64,000 bases of DNA from an uncultured Lachnospiraceae bacterium (lineage in GTDB: Bacteria > Bacillota > Clostridia > Lachnospirales > Lachnospiraceae): NCBI GenBank assembly GCA_947176505.1, contig CAMWQW010000003.1, forward strand, positions 62,001 to 126,000. Direction: 5' to 3'. Under the pieces are notes generated by a model, which had not been told where the DNA came from, ran no database searches, and worked only from the letters and a program-made list of their open reading frames with translations. Both the position numbers and the translations under genes were made by a program. Shown in pieces: positions 1-7,363 of the stretch (positions are counted from its first letter, which is position 1; the number at the start of each line of letters is the position of its first letter).

Positions 1-487
1 TTCCGCACGGCTTTCCTTTATACAATGAATCAACCGCATGACACGCATCCTCAATCACCGGATAACCTAATTCTATAATCGGGTCTAAGTCCACCGGAAG
101 ACCTGCATAATGAACAATCATAATAGCGCTCGTGTTCTCTGTAATATGAGGTTTGATCGTCTCTGCCGTAACATTCTGGGACTCCAGATCCACATCGCAG
201 AATACCGGAACGCAGCCTGCCAGCATAATTACCTGTGCACAGGATACCCATGTGAAGGAAGGTACGATAACCTCACTTCCCTTCGGGAGTTCCAGTAATG
301 TGAGCGCCATATAGAGTCCGTTGGAACCACTGTCCACCAGCACAAATTTATCTTTATGGAGTCTTTCTGCCATTTTTGCCTCAAAAGCTTTTGTCTTTGG
401 ACCCATTCCCATCCATTGGTTGTTAATACTGTCCGCAATCTGTTCGATTTCTTCTTGTCCAACTTTAGAACCAAAAACATTAATCAT
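1..487 (-). CDS. DegT/DnrJ/EryC1-family sugar aminotransferase (N-terminal part; cut by window edge)
   Basis: PLP-dependent aminotransferase that would convert a nucleotide-linked keto-sugar to an amino-sugar. Only the first 162 residues are in the window; the protein begins MINVFGSKVGQEEIEQ and carries the family features WMGMGP (about residues 25-30), the phosphate-binding stretch SGSNGLYMAL, the PSFTW segment and the cofactor Asp in IEDACHAVDS (about 147-156). The PLP-binding lysine lies beyond the edge. Start is ATG at 487, preceded by an AGGAGG site that sits in the last codons of the upstream GNAT gene, only 3 bases away. With that acetyltransferase it looks like a pair making an N-acylated 4-amino-deoxy sugar. 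The N-terminus does not look like LegC. Exact sugar unknown. Confidence 0.9.
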   Translation of the reverse strand, partial: MINVFGSKVGQEEIEQIADSINNQWMGMGPKTKAFEAKMAERLHKDKFVLVDSGSNGLYMALTLLELPKGSEVIVPSFTWVSCAQVIMLAGCVPVFCDVDLESQNVTAETIKPHITENTSAIMIVHYAGLPVDLDPIIELGYPVIEDACHAVDSLYKGKPCG

Positions 488-490
488 AAT

Positions 491-1009
491 CTACTCCTCC
501 TCGACGTCAATCTGAACCATAGTAATATCATCGTTATTAATTCCCATAATATAATACTCTTTTTCCTCTAAAATAGCAAACCCGCATTTGTGATACCACT
601 TAACTGCCGGATTATCCTTCAGCACATCGCACTTAATGCTTCGCTGGGGGAATTTTTCCCTGATATAGGATAGCATCAAATACATAGCGTCCCGCATGAA
701 TACTTTATGTTCACCCTCTTCTCCCCTGATGATGTTATATAGGTCGATGGCATCCTCTTCTTCTGTGCGGAACGCCATGCATCCAATCGGATGACCGTCT
801 TCTTCTATCACAAACATATAATCGTCTGTTCGCTCCTGATAGCCTTGAAACCACTTCAACTGCTGCTCCGGTTGAATCATCTCCTGATAAAAGAAGCTTG
901 TGCGATGATTATTCTTCCATGTCCTCAAATCCTCCTGATTGGCATCTGTGGCAGACACTAAGCTTAAGTATGGGAAACTTTCACACCTGATTGTAATCTT
1001 TTTATCCAT
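491..1009 (-). CDS. GNAT-family N-acetyltransferase (probably sugar N-acyltransferase)
   Basis: 172-residue GNAT-fold protein. Visible features are the central strand FVIEEDGHPIGCMAF, an acyl-CoA-binding region around residues 85-110, and the C-terminal NPAVKWYHKCGFAILEE segment (about 135-152) typical of motif B. A longer reading frame to 1087 would overlap the upstream glycosyltransferase; I chose ATG at 1009 because AGAGGAG lies 6 bases upstream and the protein then starts at a normal GNAT N-terminus. It lies 10 bases after the glycosyltransferase stop and 3 bases before the aminotransferase start, so the three are probably co-translated. By context it may acylate the amino-sugar made by that aminotransferase, but the acceptor is not shown by sequence. 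Confidence 0.85.
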   Translation of the reverse strand: MDKKITIRCESFPYLSLVSATDANQEDLRTWKNNHRTSFFYQEMIQPEQQLKWFQGYQERTDDYMFVIEEDGHPIGCMAFRTEEEDAIDLYNIIRGEEGEHKVFMRDAMYLMLSYIREKFPQRSIKCDVLKDNPAVKWYHKCGFAILEEKEYYIMGINNDDITMVQIDVEEE

Positions 1010-1019
1010 TCTTCTCCTC

Positions 1020-2048
1020 TTATACCCTCTGGCAGAATTGCAAAATCTGCTTTGCTCTTTTTCTTCCGAGTAGCAGATACACAACATATGCCATTATCGT
1101 CCTAAAGCGCTCTTTTGCGTCAACCGGATAGAATCTATCCAGCCTCCTGTTATTTTCTTCATAGAAAGGCAGGTCTGCCGATCCAACCGCCTCAAAGTCC
1201 TTGTGCTCATCAATCGGCTGCGCGGCATAATCATAATTTCTGGACGAAACCGGCTTATTTAAATCTATCTGTATATTTTCACAGTTCATCCCCGTTCCGT
1301 TGTAGCCGATATTCCTTGTCTTAGATACTTTCGGGAAAATAACATATTTATGGTTCATAAAGATATAAACGCTGAACGCCATATCCAGTTTGACAATCTC
1401 ATCATGCTGCACAAGCACAGGAATATACTCCAGCATACCTTTAACCAAATTGCAGAACTGATTACAACTCGCCTTATAAAACCGACGCATTTGAAACGGT
1501 CGGCGCATAATTTTTTCAAAATTGTGCATCGTGATATCACGATACATTTCTTCTTCTTTCTCTCTCCATGTGGCGTAACCCCACGCGGTATAATATGTGT
1601 TAATTTTAACGAGGTTCCTGTTATCCTCCATCCACCTAAAGGGATAAGAATAACCGCAGACTGCCTGTACACTCATATCCTTTTCATAAATCGCAAGATT
1701 TGCGTTCATGTACGCAAGAAAATTAGGAGATACCTCAATATCGTCTTCCAAATAAATGAATCTGTCATATTTCTCATAAAGCCTTTGCCTTACGGACACA
1801 AAATTATCATACCATCCTTTATTCTCCGTCTGTTTTATAAGATACACATTGGCAAAGCCGTCCACTCCTCTTTCCAAATATTCCAGTATCCTCCCATACC
1901 CTTCTCTGTGCGTATCCTTCAGTGGAAAATCTATGCCGATATACAGGTCTGTATATGCTGCATCAGAATTGTTACGCAGCGACTCTATACATCTGACCAG
2001 TTCCTCGAAACGGCATAAAGTTATAATCAATACCGGTGCATAGTTCAT
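1020..2048 (-). CDS. GT-A-fold glycosyltransferase (GT2/GNT-I-like)
   Basis: 342 residues, cytoplasmic. It starts APVLIITLCRFEELVRCIESL, a nucleotide-sugar-binding N-terminus resembling N-acetylglucosaminyltransferase-I-like enzymes, and has a DxD-type metal site in IYLEDDIEVSPNFL (about residues 98-111), followed by a hydrophobic acceptor region with YYTAWGYATWREK. ATG at 2048 has GGAG 8 bases upstream. There is no membrane anchor apart from a weakly hydrophobic segment near the C-terminus (AYVVYLLLGRKRAK), which may be an amphipathic membrane contact. It sits between the RGTD-motif transferase and the GNAT/aminotransferase pair, so it may add the amino-sugar or a neighbouring residue. Donor and linkage cannot be read. 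Confidence 0.82.
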   Translation of the reverse strand: MNYAPVLIITLCRFEELVRCIESLRNNSDAAYTDLYIGIDFPLKDTHREGYGRILEYLERGVDGFANVYLIKQTENKGWYDNFVSVRQRLYEKYDRFIYLEDDIEVSPNFLAYMNANLAIYEKDMSVQAVCGYSYPFRWMEDNRNLVKINTYYTAWGYATWREKEEEMYRDITMHNFEKIMRRPFQMRRFYKASCNQFCNLVKGMLEYIPVLVQHDEIVKLDMAFSVYIFMNHKYVIFPKVSKTRNIGYNGTGMNCENIQIDLNKPVSSRNYDYAAQPIDEHKDFEAVGSADLPFYEENNRRLDRFYPVDAKERFRTIMAYVVYLLLGRKRAKQILQFCQRV

Positions 2049-2139
2049 TGTTTTGTCTCCGAAATATTCTTGAAATCCTCTTCAATCAGAGAATACTTTA
2101 AATGACATCCCTCTTTATAGGACATTCCGCATTTCTCTT
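2049..2139 (-). other. Intergenic segment with a 26-codon open frame
   Basis: This 91-base gap between two glycosyltransferase genes is larger than most here. On the minus strand it holds a short ATG frame (MSYKEGCHLKYS, ending SETKQ then stop) that runs into the start of the next gene with an ATGA-type overlap. The frame is continuous, in another register, with the end of the upstream gene, so it could be a residual C-terminal piece. No ribosome site is clear and I do not call it a gene. No hairpin or promoter was found. Confidence 0.25.
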
Positions 2140-3177
2140 TTACTGATAATTGCCAAGCTGAAAAATATATACCTTTTCGTATCCGCCTTTCATTCTAAGC
2201 GCCCCTAGAGTTCCGTTAACCATAGGTGCAATCAATGCGTCACACTTTGAAAGGCAGTAGGTAGTAGACAGATAATCCATCATTTTTTCATACTTATACT
2301 CCGCACCATGACCTTGATTTATGACATCAAATAATCCTGTACTTCCTGTATTTTCAAAGCGGCTGCAATCATTAAATACCAATTCATCTTCAAAGTGCTC
2401 TTTGAGCCCCTGTAAAATCATCTCATCTTCTGTCGCCACAAAAATCGCATCATATTCTCCGATTTCTTCTTCCCATATCCCTCTCATTTCTTCTATCTTT
2501 TCAATTGTCATTTGAATCGAAGGCATTACCGCATGTCCAAAGGGTTTAAGCCCCAGATAGTCCGTGCCACGACATTTAACTCCCAAAATTCTTCTGCTGT
2601 CTCCTCGTATTCTTCTCCATTCACTTTCACATATTTTCTCAGCTTCTGGACATAACTTGATATACTTCGAAACAAGCGAGTGACTTTCCAAAATTTTGTC
2701 AGCATCTAATATCTCAGATAGCTGCCCGTCATACATACCATGACACAATACAACATTACGGCTATGATATACCTCCTCAAGTGTATATGGAAATGGTTGC
2801 AAGAAACAATATTCCCACCAATTAATCCTGCCAATTGTTTCCTTATCATTATAATAATAATTAGGATAATGCTTCATATCCACTATAGGAATCATTCCTC
2901 TTTCGATGGCAGTTCTAATATGCCCAACTACCAAGGCGTGCACCGCAAACAATCCAGCCATTCTATGTGGATCACGAATAACATAAAATACTTTGTCCGG
3001 ATTCAGATTACCAAAAGAAGCATGAAGCTCTCTCGAATTGCAAACCAAATACACCAACAAATTTCTGCATTTCTCCAAAAACCATAAATTACTATTCAGC
3101 CATTTCCATTTGATAATGTGATTATATACCTTAATGACTACTCCCGTCACTTTATGAAATACCATGCCATTTTGCAT
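2140..3177 (-). CDS. Putative glycosyltransferase with RGTD motif (fucosyltransferase-like)
   Basis: 345 residues, soluble. The key feature is GVKCRGTDYLGL (RGTDY at residues 203-207), which matches the H/KxRGTD nucleotide-sugar-binding motif of GT23/NodZ- and O-fucosyltransferase-like GT-B enzymes. The C-terminal part (IFVATEDEMILQGL, then YCLSKCDALIAPMVNGTLGALRM, ending YIFQLGNY) fits the donor-side Rossmann half of such enzymes. The histidine usually two residues before the first Arg is absent (Lys-Cys-Arg). The DNA looks more AT-rich than its neighbours, suggesting separate acquisition. It follows the glycosyltransferase/GNAT/aminotransferase group upstream of a heptose branch. The donor might be a GDP-sugar, but that is inference from the motif alone. 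Confidence 0.65.
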   Translation of the reverse strand: MQNGMVFHKVTGVVIKVYNHIIKWKWLNSNLWFLEKCRNLLVYLVCNSRELHASFGNLNPDKVFYVIRDPHRMAGLFAVHALVVGHIRTAIERGMIPIVDMKHYPNYYYNDKETIGRINWWEYCFLQPFPYTLEEVYHSRNVVLCHGMYDGQLSEILDADKILESHSLVSKYIKLCPEAEKICESEWRRIRGDSRRILGVKCRGTDYLGLKPFGHAVMPSIQMTIEKIEEMRGIWEEEIGEYDAIFVATEDEMILQGLKEHFEDELVFNDCSRFENTGSTGLFDVINQGHGAEYKYEKMMDYLSTTYCLSKCDALIAPMVNGTLGALRMKGGYEKVYIFQLGNYQ

Positions 3178-3192
3178 AATAGTGTGTCTCCC

Positions 3193-4647
3193 TCAACCGT
3201 TATTTTTATAGCATTCCACCACTTTCTCAATAATCTCCGTAGTAGACAAACCTTGTTCTAAATCGATAAACTGCATTTTCCCGCCGTATGACTCTATTAT
3301 CTCACGTTCAGGCATATATTTACCTTCCCAATCCCTTCCCTTCACCGCCACATCCGGCTTAAGCGCAGAAATCAACCTGCTCGGATTGTCGTCTTCCATC
3401 AGCACCACATAATCCACATACTTAAGCGCACTGACCATACGCATACGATTTTCTTCATCGATAATCGGTCTGCTTTCTCCTTTGATTCTCTTAACCGACG
3501 CATCACTGTTGACAGCCGCCACCAGAACATCCCCATACTGTCTTGCCTGTCTGAAGGAAGACAAATGTCCTGCGTGAAGCAGATCAAAACAGCCGTTAGT
3601 AAATACAATTGTTTTTCCTTGTTCCCTTACACCCCGAAGCTTCTGCTGTATCTCTTCTAAGGTCAATATTTTGTCTTTTGCACCGTTCTCCATTGCTTCA
3701 GCCAATTCTTGTACAGAAACACTGGCAGCTCCGAATTTGGAACATACGATTGCCGCCGCAGTATTAGCAAGTCTGCAGCTTTCCTGAAGCCCTGCGCCAA
3801 TAGCCATTGACGCCGCAATCATGGACACCACCGTATCTCCTGCACCGGTCACGTCAATTACTTCCTGCGCTTTGGTAGGGAAGTCTCTTCTCGCATTCTG
3901 TGCGTTCAAAAACATAATGCCTTTCTCCGACCTTGATATAATTAGGTTCTCGATTCCATCCCGGTTTTTCAATGTAAGACCGGCATTCTCCACATCTTCA
4001 TCGGTAATCAGCTTCATCCCCGTGGCAACAGCTAATTCTTTCTCATTCGGTTTACAGACTGTTGCACCTGCGTACTTGGCATAATCAACTCCCTTCGGAT
4101 CCACAACAACGGGGATTTTCTGTTGTATGCACATATTAATGATTCCCTGTGCAACGTCGTGTGTAACGTTCCCCTTTCCGTAATCCGACAAGATCACGGC
4201 ATCGATACCTTGCATAATGCTCTCCACACTGTTCAGTACCCGTTCCTCCATCGCCTTCTCAATATTCTCAGCCTTTTCCTCATCCAAACGGATAAACTGT
4301 TGGTTTCTGGAAGTAATGCGCGTTTTAATCACGGTCTGCAAACTGTCGACATTCTCAAAATATGTCGTATCGGCACCCATTTTTGAAAAGGTATCCGTCA
4401 GCCATAAACCTTCCTCATCGTTTCCGGTAAATCCTGCCACGCGTACCTTTACACCGAGCGCAAGCAGATTTGATACCACATTGCCTGCTCCCCCAAATTT
4501 TCTTTCCCTACCCGTAACATGCAGAACCGGAACAGGCGCCTCGGGGGAAATTCTATTGACCTCACCGTGAATATATTTATCCACCATAAAATCACCATAT
4601 ACTAATATTCTGACTTCTTTCATCTTATATAATTGTCTGCTGTCCAT
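3193..4647 (-). CDS. hldE: Bifunctional heptose kinase / heptose-1-phosphate adenylyltransferase
   Basis: 484 residues, close to the usual length of about 475. The N-terminal PfkB-type kinase phosphorylates D-glycero-D-manno-heptose 7-phosphate at C1: RISPEAPVPV (residues 32-41), FGGAGNVVSN, and the anion-hole and catalytic motif DVTGAGDT (265-272). The C-terminal cytidylyltransferase-like domain has FTNGCFDLLHAGH (349-361, HxGH), SDASVKRIKG and the STTEIIEK end, and forms ADP-heptose. I chose ATG at 4647 because GGGAG lies 6 bases upstream and the protein then aligns with known HldE starts; ATG at 4701 would add 18 unlikely residues. It follows gmhA and the GT9 gene, giving a heptose branch. 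GmhB and the HldD epimerase are not in the window. Confidence 0.95.
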   Translation of the reverse strand: MDSRQLYKMKEVRILVYGDFMVDKYIHGEVNRISPEAPVPVLHVTGRERKFGGAGNVVSNLLALGVKVRVAGFTGNDEEGLWLTDTFSKMGADTTYFENVDSLQTVIKTRITSRNQQFIRLDEEKAENIEKAMEERVLNSVESIMQGIDAVILSDYGKGNVTHDVAQGIINMCIQQKIPVVVDPKGVDYAKYAGATVCKPNEKELAVATGMKLITDEDVENAGLTLKNRDGIENLIISRSEKGIMFLNAQNARRDFPTKAQEVIDVTGAGDTVVSMIAASMAIGAGLQESCRLANTAAAIVCSKFGAASVSVQELAEAMENGAKDKILTLEEIQQKLRGVREQGKTIVFTNGCFDLLHAGHLSSFRQARQYGDVLVAAVNSDASVKRIKGESRPIIDEENRMRMVSALKYVDYVVLMEDDNPSRLISALKPDVAVKGRDWEGKYMPEREIIESYGGKMQFIDLEQGLSTTEIIEKVVECYKNNG

Positions 4648-4713
4648 CTCCTGCTCCCGTCTGTAACAAGTAAATCGTCTCATTTTGTGCGGCTTATACA
4701 TCTTTCGCCGCTT

Positions 4714-5292
4714 TTACATTTTTTGCTCCACCAGTTGACACAATGTATGTATCGTATGTTCATGTATCTCTTGAATACGAGCCGTTCTATCATGAGGTAC
4801 ACACAATACAATATCGCAAAGTTCTCTCATTCTTCCGCCGGTTTGTCCCGTCATACCGATTACTTTCATCTTCTTATCCCCAGCCATGTGCACGGCGCGA
4901 ACTATATTCTCTGAATTGCCGCTTGTAGAAATTGCAATAAAAATATCGTCTTCCGCCCCCAACGCTTGGATCTGTCTCTCATAAACTGCCTCAAAGCCAT
5001 AGTCATTACCACCCGCTGACAAGATGGAACTGTCCGTTGTCAGTGCCATTGCCGGATATCCTTCCCTGTCCTTCTCAAAGCGTACCACTAACTCCGCCGC
5101 CATATGCTGTGCGTCGGCTGCCGATCCGCCGTTACCGGCAATCAACACTTTATGCCCTGTCTGTATCGCATGCAATATACATTCTGCCGCTTCTATCATT
5201 TTGTCCGCATAATCCGTTTCCATGACACGTCTAAGAAGCTGCATCTGCTCTTTCATATTCTTCTCTATTATTTCCCGCATATTGATATCCAC
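4714..5292 (-). CDS. gmhA: Sedoheptulose-7-phosphate isomerase
   Basis: 192 residues, the normal length for GmhA. SIS-domain enzyme that converts sedoheptulose 7-phosphate to D-glycero-D-manno-heptose 7-phosphate in the cytoplasm. Visible are IAGNGGSAADAQHMAAELV (phosphate site plus the catalytic Glu), TTDSSILSAGGNDYGFE, the second SIS signature ISTSGNSENI, and the C-terminal IHEHTIHTLCQLVE with the catalytic His. The start is GTG at 5292, with AGGAG 7 bases upstream; the ATG at 5280 would leave that site 19 bases away. The site lies inside the end of the GT9 gene, 2 bases upstream, so translation is probably coupled. A DiaA-like role is less likely because hldE follows directly. Confidence 0.95.
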   Translation of the reverse strand: MDINMREIIEKNMKEQMQLLRRVMETDYADKMIEAAECILHAIQTGHKVLIAGNGGSAADAQHMAAELVVRFEKDREGYPAMALTTDSSILSAGGNDYGFEAVYERQIQALGAEDDIFIAISTSGNSENIVRAVHMAGDKKMKVIGMTGQTGGRMRELCDIVLCVPHDRTARIQEIHEHTIHTLCQLVEQKM

Positions 5293-5294
5293 AT

Positions 5295-6503
5295 CTATTC
5301 TCCTGCTCTATTGATTATTCCGCACATCTTTTGCTCTATCCTCTCCATCACATCATCTACCGTGACCGCATCCAGACATTTACGAATTCCATGTTCTCTG
5401 ATATACTGTCTGCATTCCGCCGTCTTGTCTACGCCATCCAGCAGGCAGTTCCTGCATTTCGTATCGTGATAGCATACTACAGGCAGATTTCTTCCTTCTG
5501 TCAACTCTACTTCGTACGGCAGAAATCTGCCATACTCCCATGGTCCCCAGATGCAGAATGCCTGCGTATTTACCGCCGCCGCAAAATGTACTGCGCTGGT
5601 ATCATTTGTAACAATAAATTCCGCGCCACGTATAATCTCTATCAATTCCAGAAGAGACGTCTCTCCCATTCTGTCAATAAGCATTTCTTTCGGAGCATAC
5701 CGTTTGGCAAATTTCTCTCCCAGATATGCCTCCTCTTTGCCGCCGCACAGACAGCACTTCAACTGTCCGTATTGTGCACTCTCATGTAATCGTTCGGCAA
5801 GTTCTGCGAAACGTTCAATCTGCCACATTCTTTCCGGTTCACTGGCTCCCGGAAACAAGACAAAATATTTATCCGACGGAACTTTGCCGCGCACCGTTTC
5901 CACCTCTTTGAATAACGGCACACCTGATTGTATTTCTCTTTTCACTATCTGCCTTGTAAAGAGTGCATTCCTGTGAATTTCCATGATATGATTTCTCGGC
6001 GTCACTACCACTTTCTGATAAATCGGTCCTGCCAACCGATAGGTAAAACGGGAGGTTATCGTCTCCGGAGAATCTATTGTAATTTTCTCATAAGCTGTCA
6101 CGGCGGACATGACCATATCCGAGAATATTTCTTTGGAATAAGTACATTGAATTGCCTGTCCGCCATGCACCCCTTGTAACAGGCGATGCATTGACCAACG
6201 ATACTTCACCTGTGACGTATGCCTAAGTTTCCCGTAATTGACTCCGATTATTTCATCAAAATAACCTGTATTACGCGCAATCTCACTACAGACCTGATTA
6301 CAAATCAATATCACCCTGCCGTCCAGCCCTTGTCTGAATTCTTTCGCAGCATCCAGCCACATAACGAAATCACCGATTGCATCGAGCCGTACCAAAACCA
6401 TATCATTACTCTGTACATCACTCCTTCGGTTACGCATCCTGATAATCAGCAAATCTGCCAATGATACGATGGCTACCAGCAGTGACTCTATACCCTTCTT
6501 CAT
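5295..6503 (-). CDS. GT9-family heptosyltransferase-like protein
   Basis: 402 residues, GT-B fold. Signatures are LVRLDAIGDFVMWL (residues 37-50, the acceptor-side motif of ADP-heptose:LPS heptosyltransferases), VLFPGASEPERMWQIERFAEL, and the donor-side FIVTNDTSAVHFAAAV. The C-terminus has several cysteines (CYHDTKCRNCLLDG, CRQYI, IRKC), more than usual. The N-terminal segment ESLLVAIVSLADLLI is hydrophobic and may associate with the membrane. It lies directly before gmhA and hldE, so ADP-heptose is the natural donor. In a Gram-positive cell the acceptor would be a cell-surface glycan rather than LPS. A stem-loop precedes its ribosome site (6522-6554). Confidence 0.9.
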   Translation of the reverse strand: MKKGIESLLVAIVSLADLLIIRMRNRRSDVQSNDMVLVRLDAIGDFVMWLDAAKEFRQGLDGRVILICNQVCSEIARNTGYFDEIIGVNYGKLRHTSQVKYRWSMHRLLQGVHGGQAIQCTYSKEIFSDMVMSAVTAYEKITIDSPETITSRFTYRLAGPIYQKVVVTPRNHIMEIHRNALFTRQIVKREIQSGVPLFKEVETVRGKVPSDKYFVLFPGASEPERMWQIERFAELAERLHESAQYGQLKCCLCGGKEEAYLGEKFAKRYAPKEMLIDRMGETSLLELIEIIRGAEFIVTNDTSAVHFAAAVNTQAFCIWGPWEYGRFLPYEVELTEGRNLPVVCYHDTKCRNCLLDGVDKTAECRQYIREHGIRKCLDAVTVDDVMERIEQKMCGIINRAGE

Positions 6504-6521
6504 ATATCCGTTCTCCGTTCT

Positions 6522-6554
6522 TAATCGGCTCCCACTGCCTCCTGCAGCCGATTA
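6522..6554 (-). promoter_or_regulatory. 9-bp stem-loop covering a stop codon, just before the GT9 ribosome site
   Basis: Perfect inverted repeat TAATCGGCT (6522-6530) and AGCCGATTA (6546-6554) with a 15-base loop. On the transcript the 5' arm begins with the TAA stop of the GT2 gene. No run of U follows, so it is not a standard intrinsic terminator. It ends about 18 bases before the GT9 start, and may affect re-initiation or mRNA decay. Confidence 0.45.
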
Positions 6555-7325
6555 TCTGCGCATTCTGACAACAGCCTTCAAGGGTCGCATCAGATAATAC
6601 AACAACGGATAATGCTCCCTGATGCTTCTATCGTCCTCCGCGCGCATCCTATCCAGATTTGCTTTCTGCGAGCTGATTCCTGTCACACAGTCCACAACGC
6701 TGACATTCACGTCTACATACTGCATTCTGACATGTTCGCGGACGCAGCGCAGCAGGAAATCGAAATCCGCACAAATCCGGTAGGACTCGTCAAACCGAAG
6801 CTTTCTCATAATAGAAGTCTGCGCAAAAATCCCCTGATGACAGGGCATCTTTCCCATCATTAATAATTTGAACACCCTATGTTTCCCGGGATATTTTTCC
6901 GTGACGGTTTTATCCGCATATATTTTTGTGACATTTCCATATATAACATCCGGCAGTGGACTGCCGTCGTCGCATATCTGTGCCACCACATTCTCCACCG
7001 CATGTTTATCTACAAAGATATCACCGCTGTTTAGGAAAAGAATATAATCGCCGGAACACAAGTCTGTTCCCTTGTTCATAGCATTATAAATCCCGCTGTC
7101 CTTACTGGATACCGATTTTATTCCCGACTTACTTTCATACTCCCGGATAATCTCAAGCGTACCGTCCGTAGACATACCGTCAACAATCACATACTCCAGA
7201 TTATTGTAAGTCTGACCCAATACAGATTCTACTGTCTCTCTGATTGTGTCCGCCGTATTTAAACATACGGTAACTACCGAAATTCTGATTTTCTGCATTC
7301 TACTCACTTCTAACTTATCCGGCAT
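6552..7325 (-). CDS. GT2 glycosyltransferase (WcaA/colanic-acid type)
   Basis: 257 residues with a complete GT-A fold: ISVVTVCLNTADTIRETVESVLGQTY, VDGMSTDGTLEII, then DSGIYNAMNKGTDLCSGDYILFLNSGD (the metal-binding DxD position is replaced by NSGD, as is common in this subgroup) and MGKMPCHQGIFAQ. The DSGIYDAMNKG-type motif marks the WcaA-like branch. Start is uncertain: TTG at 7349, ATG at 7325 (GAGAGG 10 bases upstream, chosen) or ATG at 7298. It follows another GT2 and precedes the heptosyltransferase. No membrane segment. Donor unknown. Confidence 0.88.
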   Translation of the reverse strand: MPDKLEVSRMQKIRISVVTVCLNTADTIRETVESVLGQTYNNLEYVIVDGMSTDGTLEIIREYESKSGIKSVSSKDSGIYNAMNKGTDLCSGDYILFLNSGDIFVDKHAVENVVAQICDDGSPLPDVIYGNVTKIYADKTVTEKYPGKHRVFKLLMMGKMPCHQGIFAQTSIMRKLRFDESYRICADFDFLLRCVREHVRMQYVDVNVSVVDCVTGISSQKANLDRMRAEDDRSIREHYPLLYYLMRPLKAVVRMRR

Positions 7326-7363
7326 TTCCACGCCGCCTCTCACAATCAAATAATTCTTTACTT

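Noticed and set aside
1-487. Identification of the left-edge aminotransferase as LegC
   Set aside because: N-terminus (MINVFGSKVGQEE, WMGMGPKTKAFE) fits other DegT enzymes better and the gene is far from the legionaminic genes; half of the protein is missing.
1350-2018. Long plus-strand open frame (222 residues) opposite a glycosyltransferase gene
   Set aside because: Antisense shadow of the coding frame at 1020-2048; no ribosome site, no recognisable domain.
2049-2180. Possible frameshift extending the RGTD transferase into the gap
   Set aside because: The gene ends with a normal C-terminus for the family (FQLGNYQ), and the extended frame has no motif, so a decayed or chance frame is more likely.
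4648-4701. Upstream ATG (4701) as hldE start
   Set aside because: Adds 18 residues not seen in HldE proteins and lacks a good ribosome site, while 4647 has GGGAG at 6 bases.
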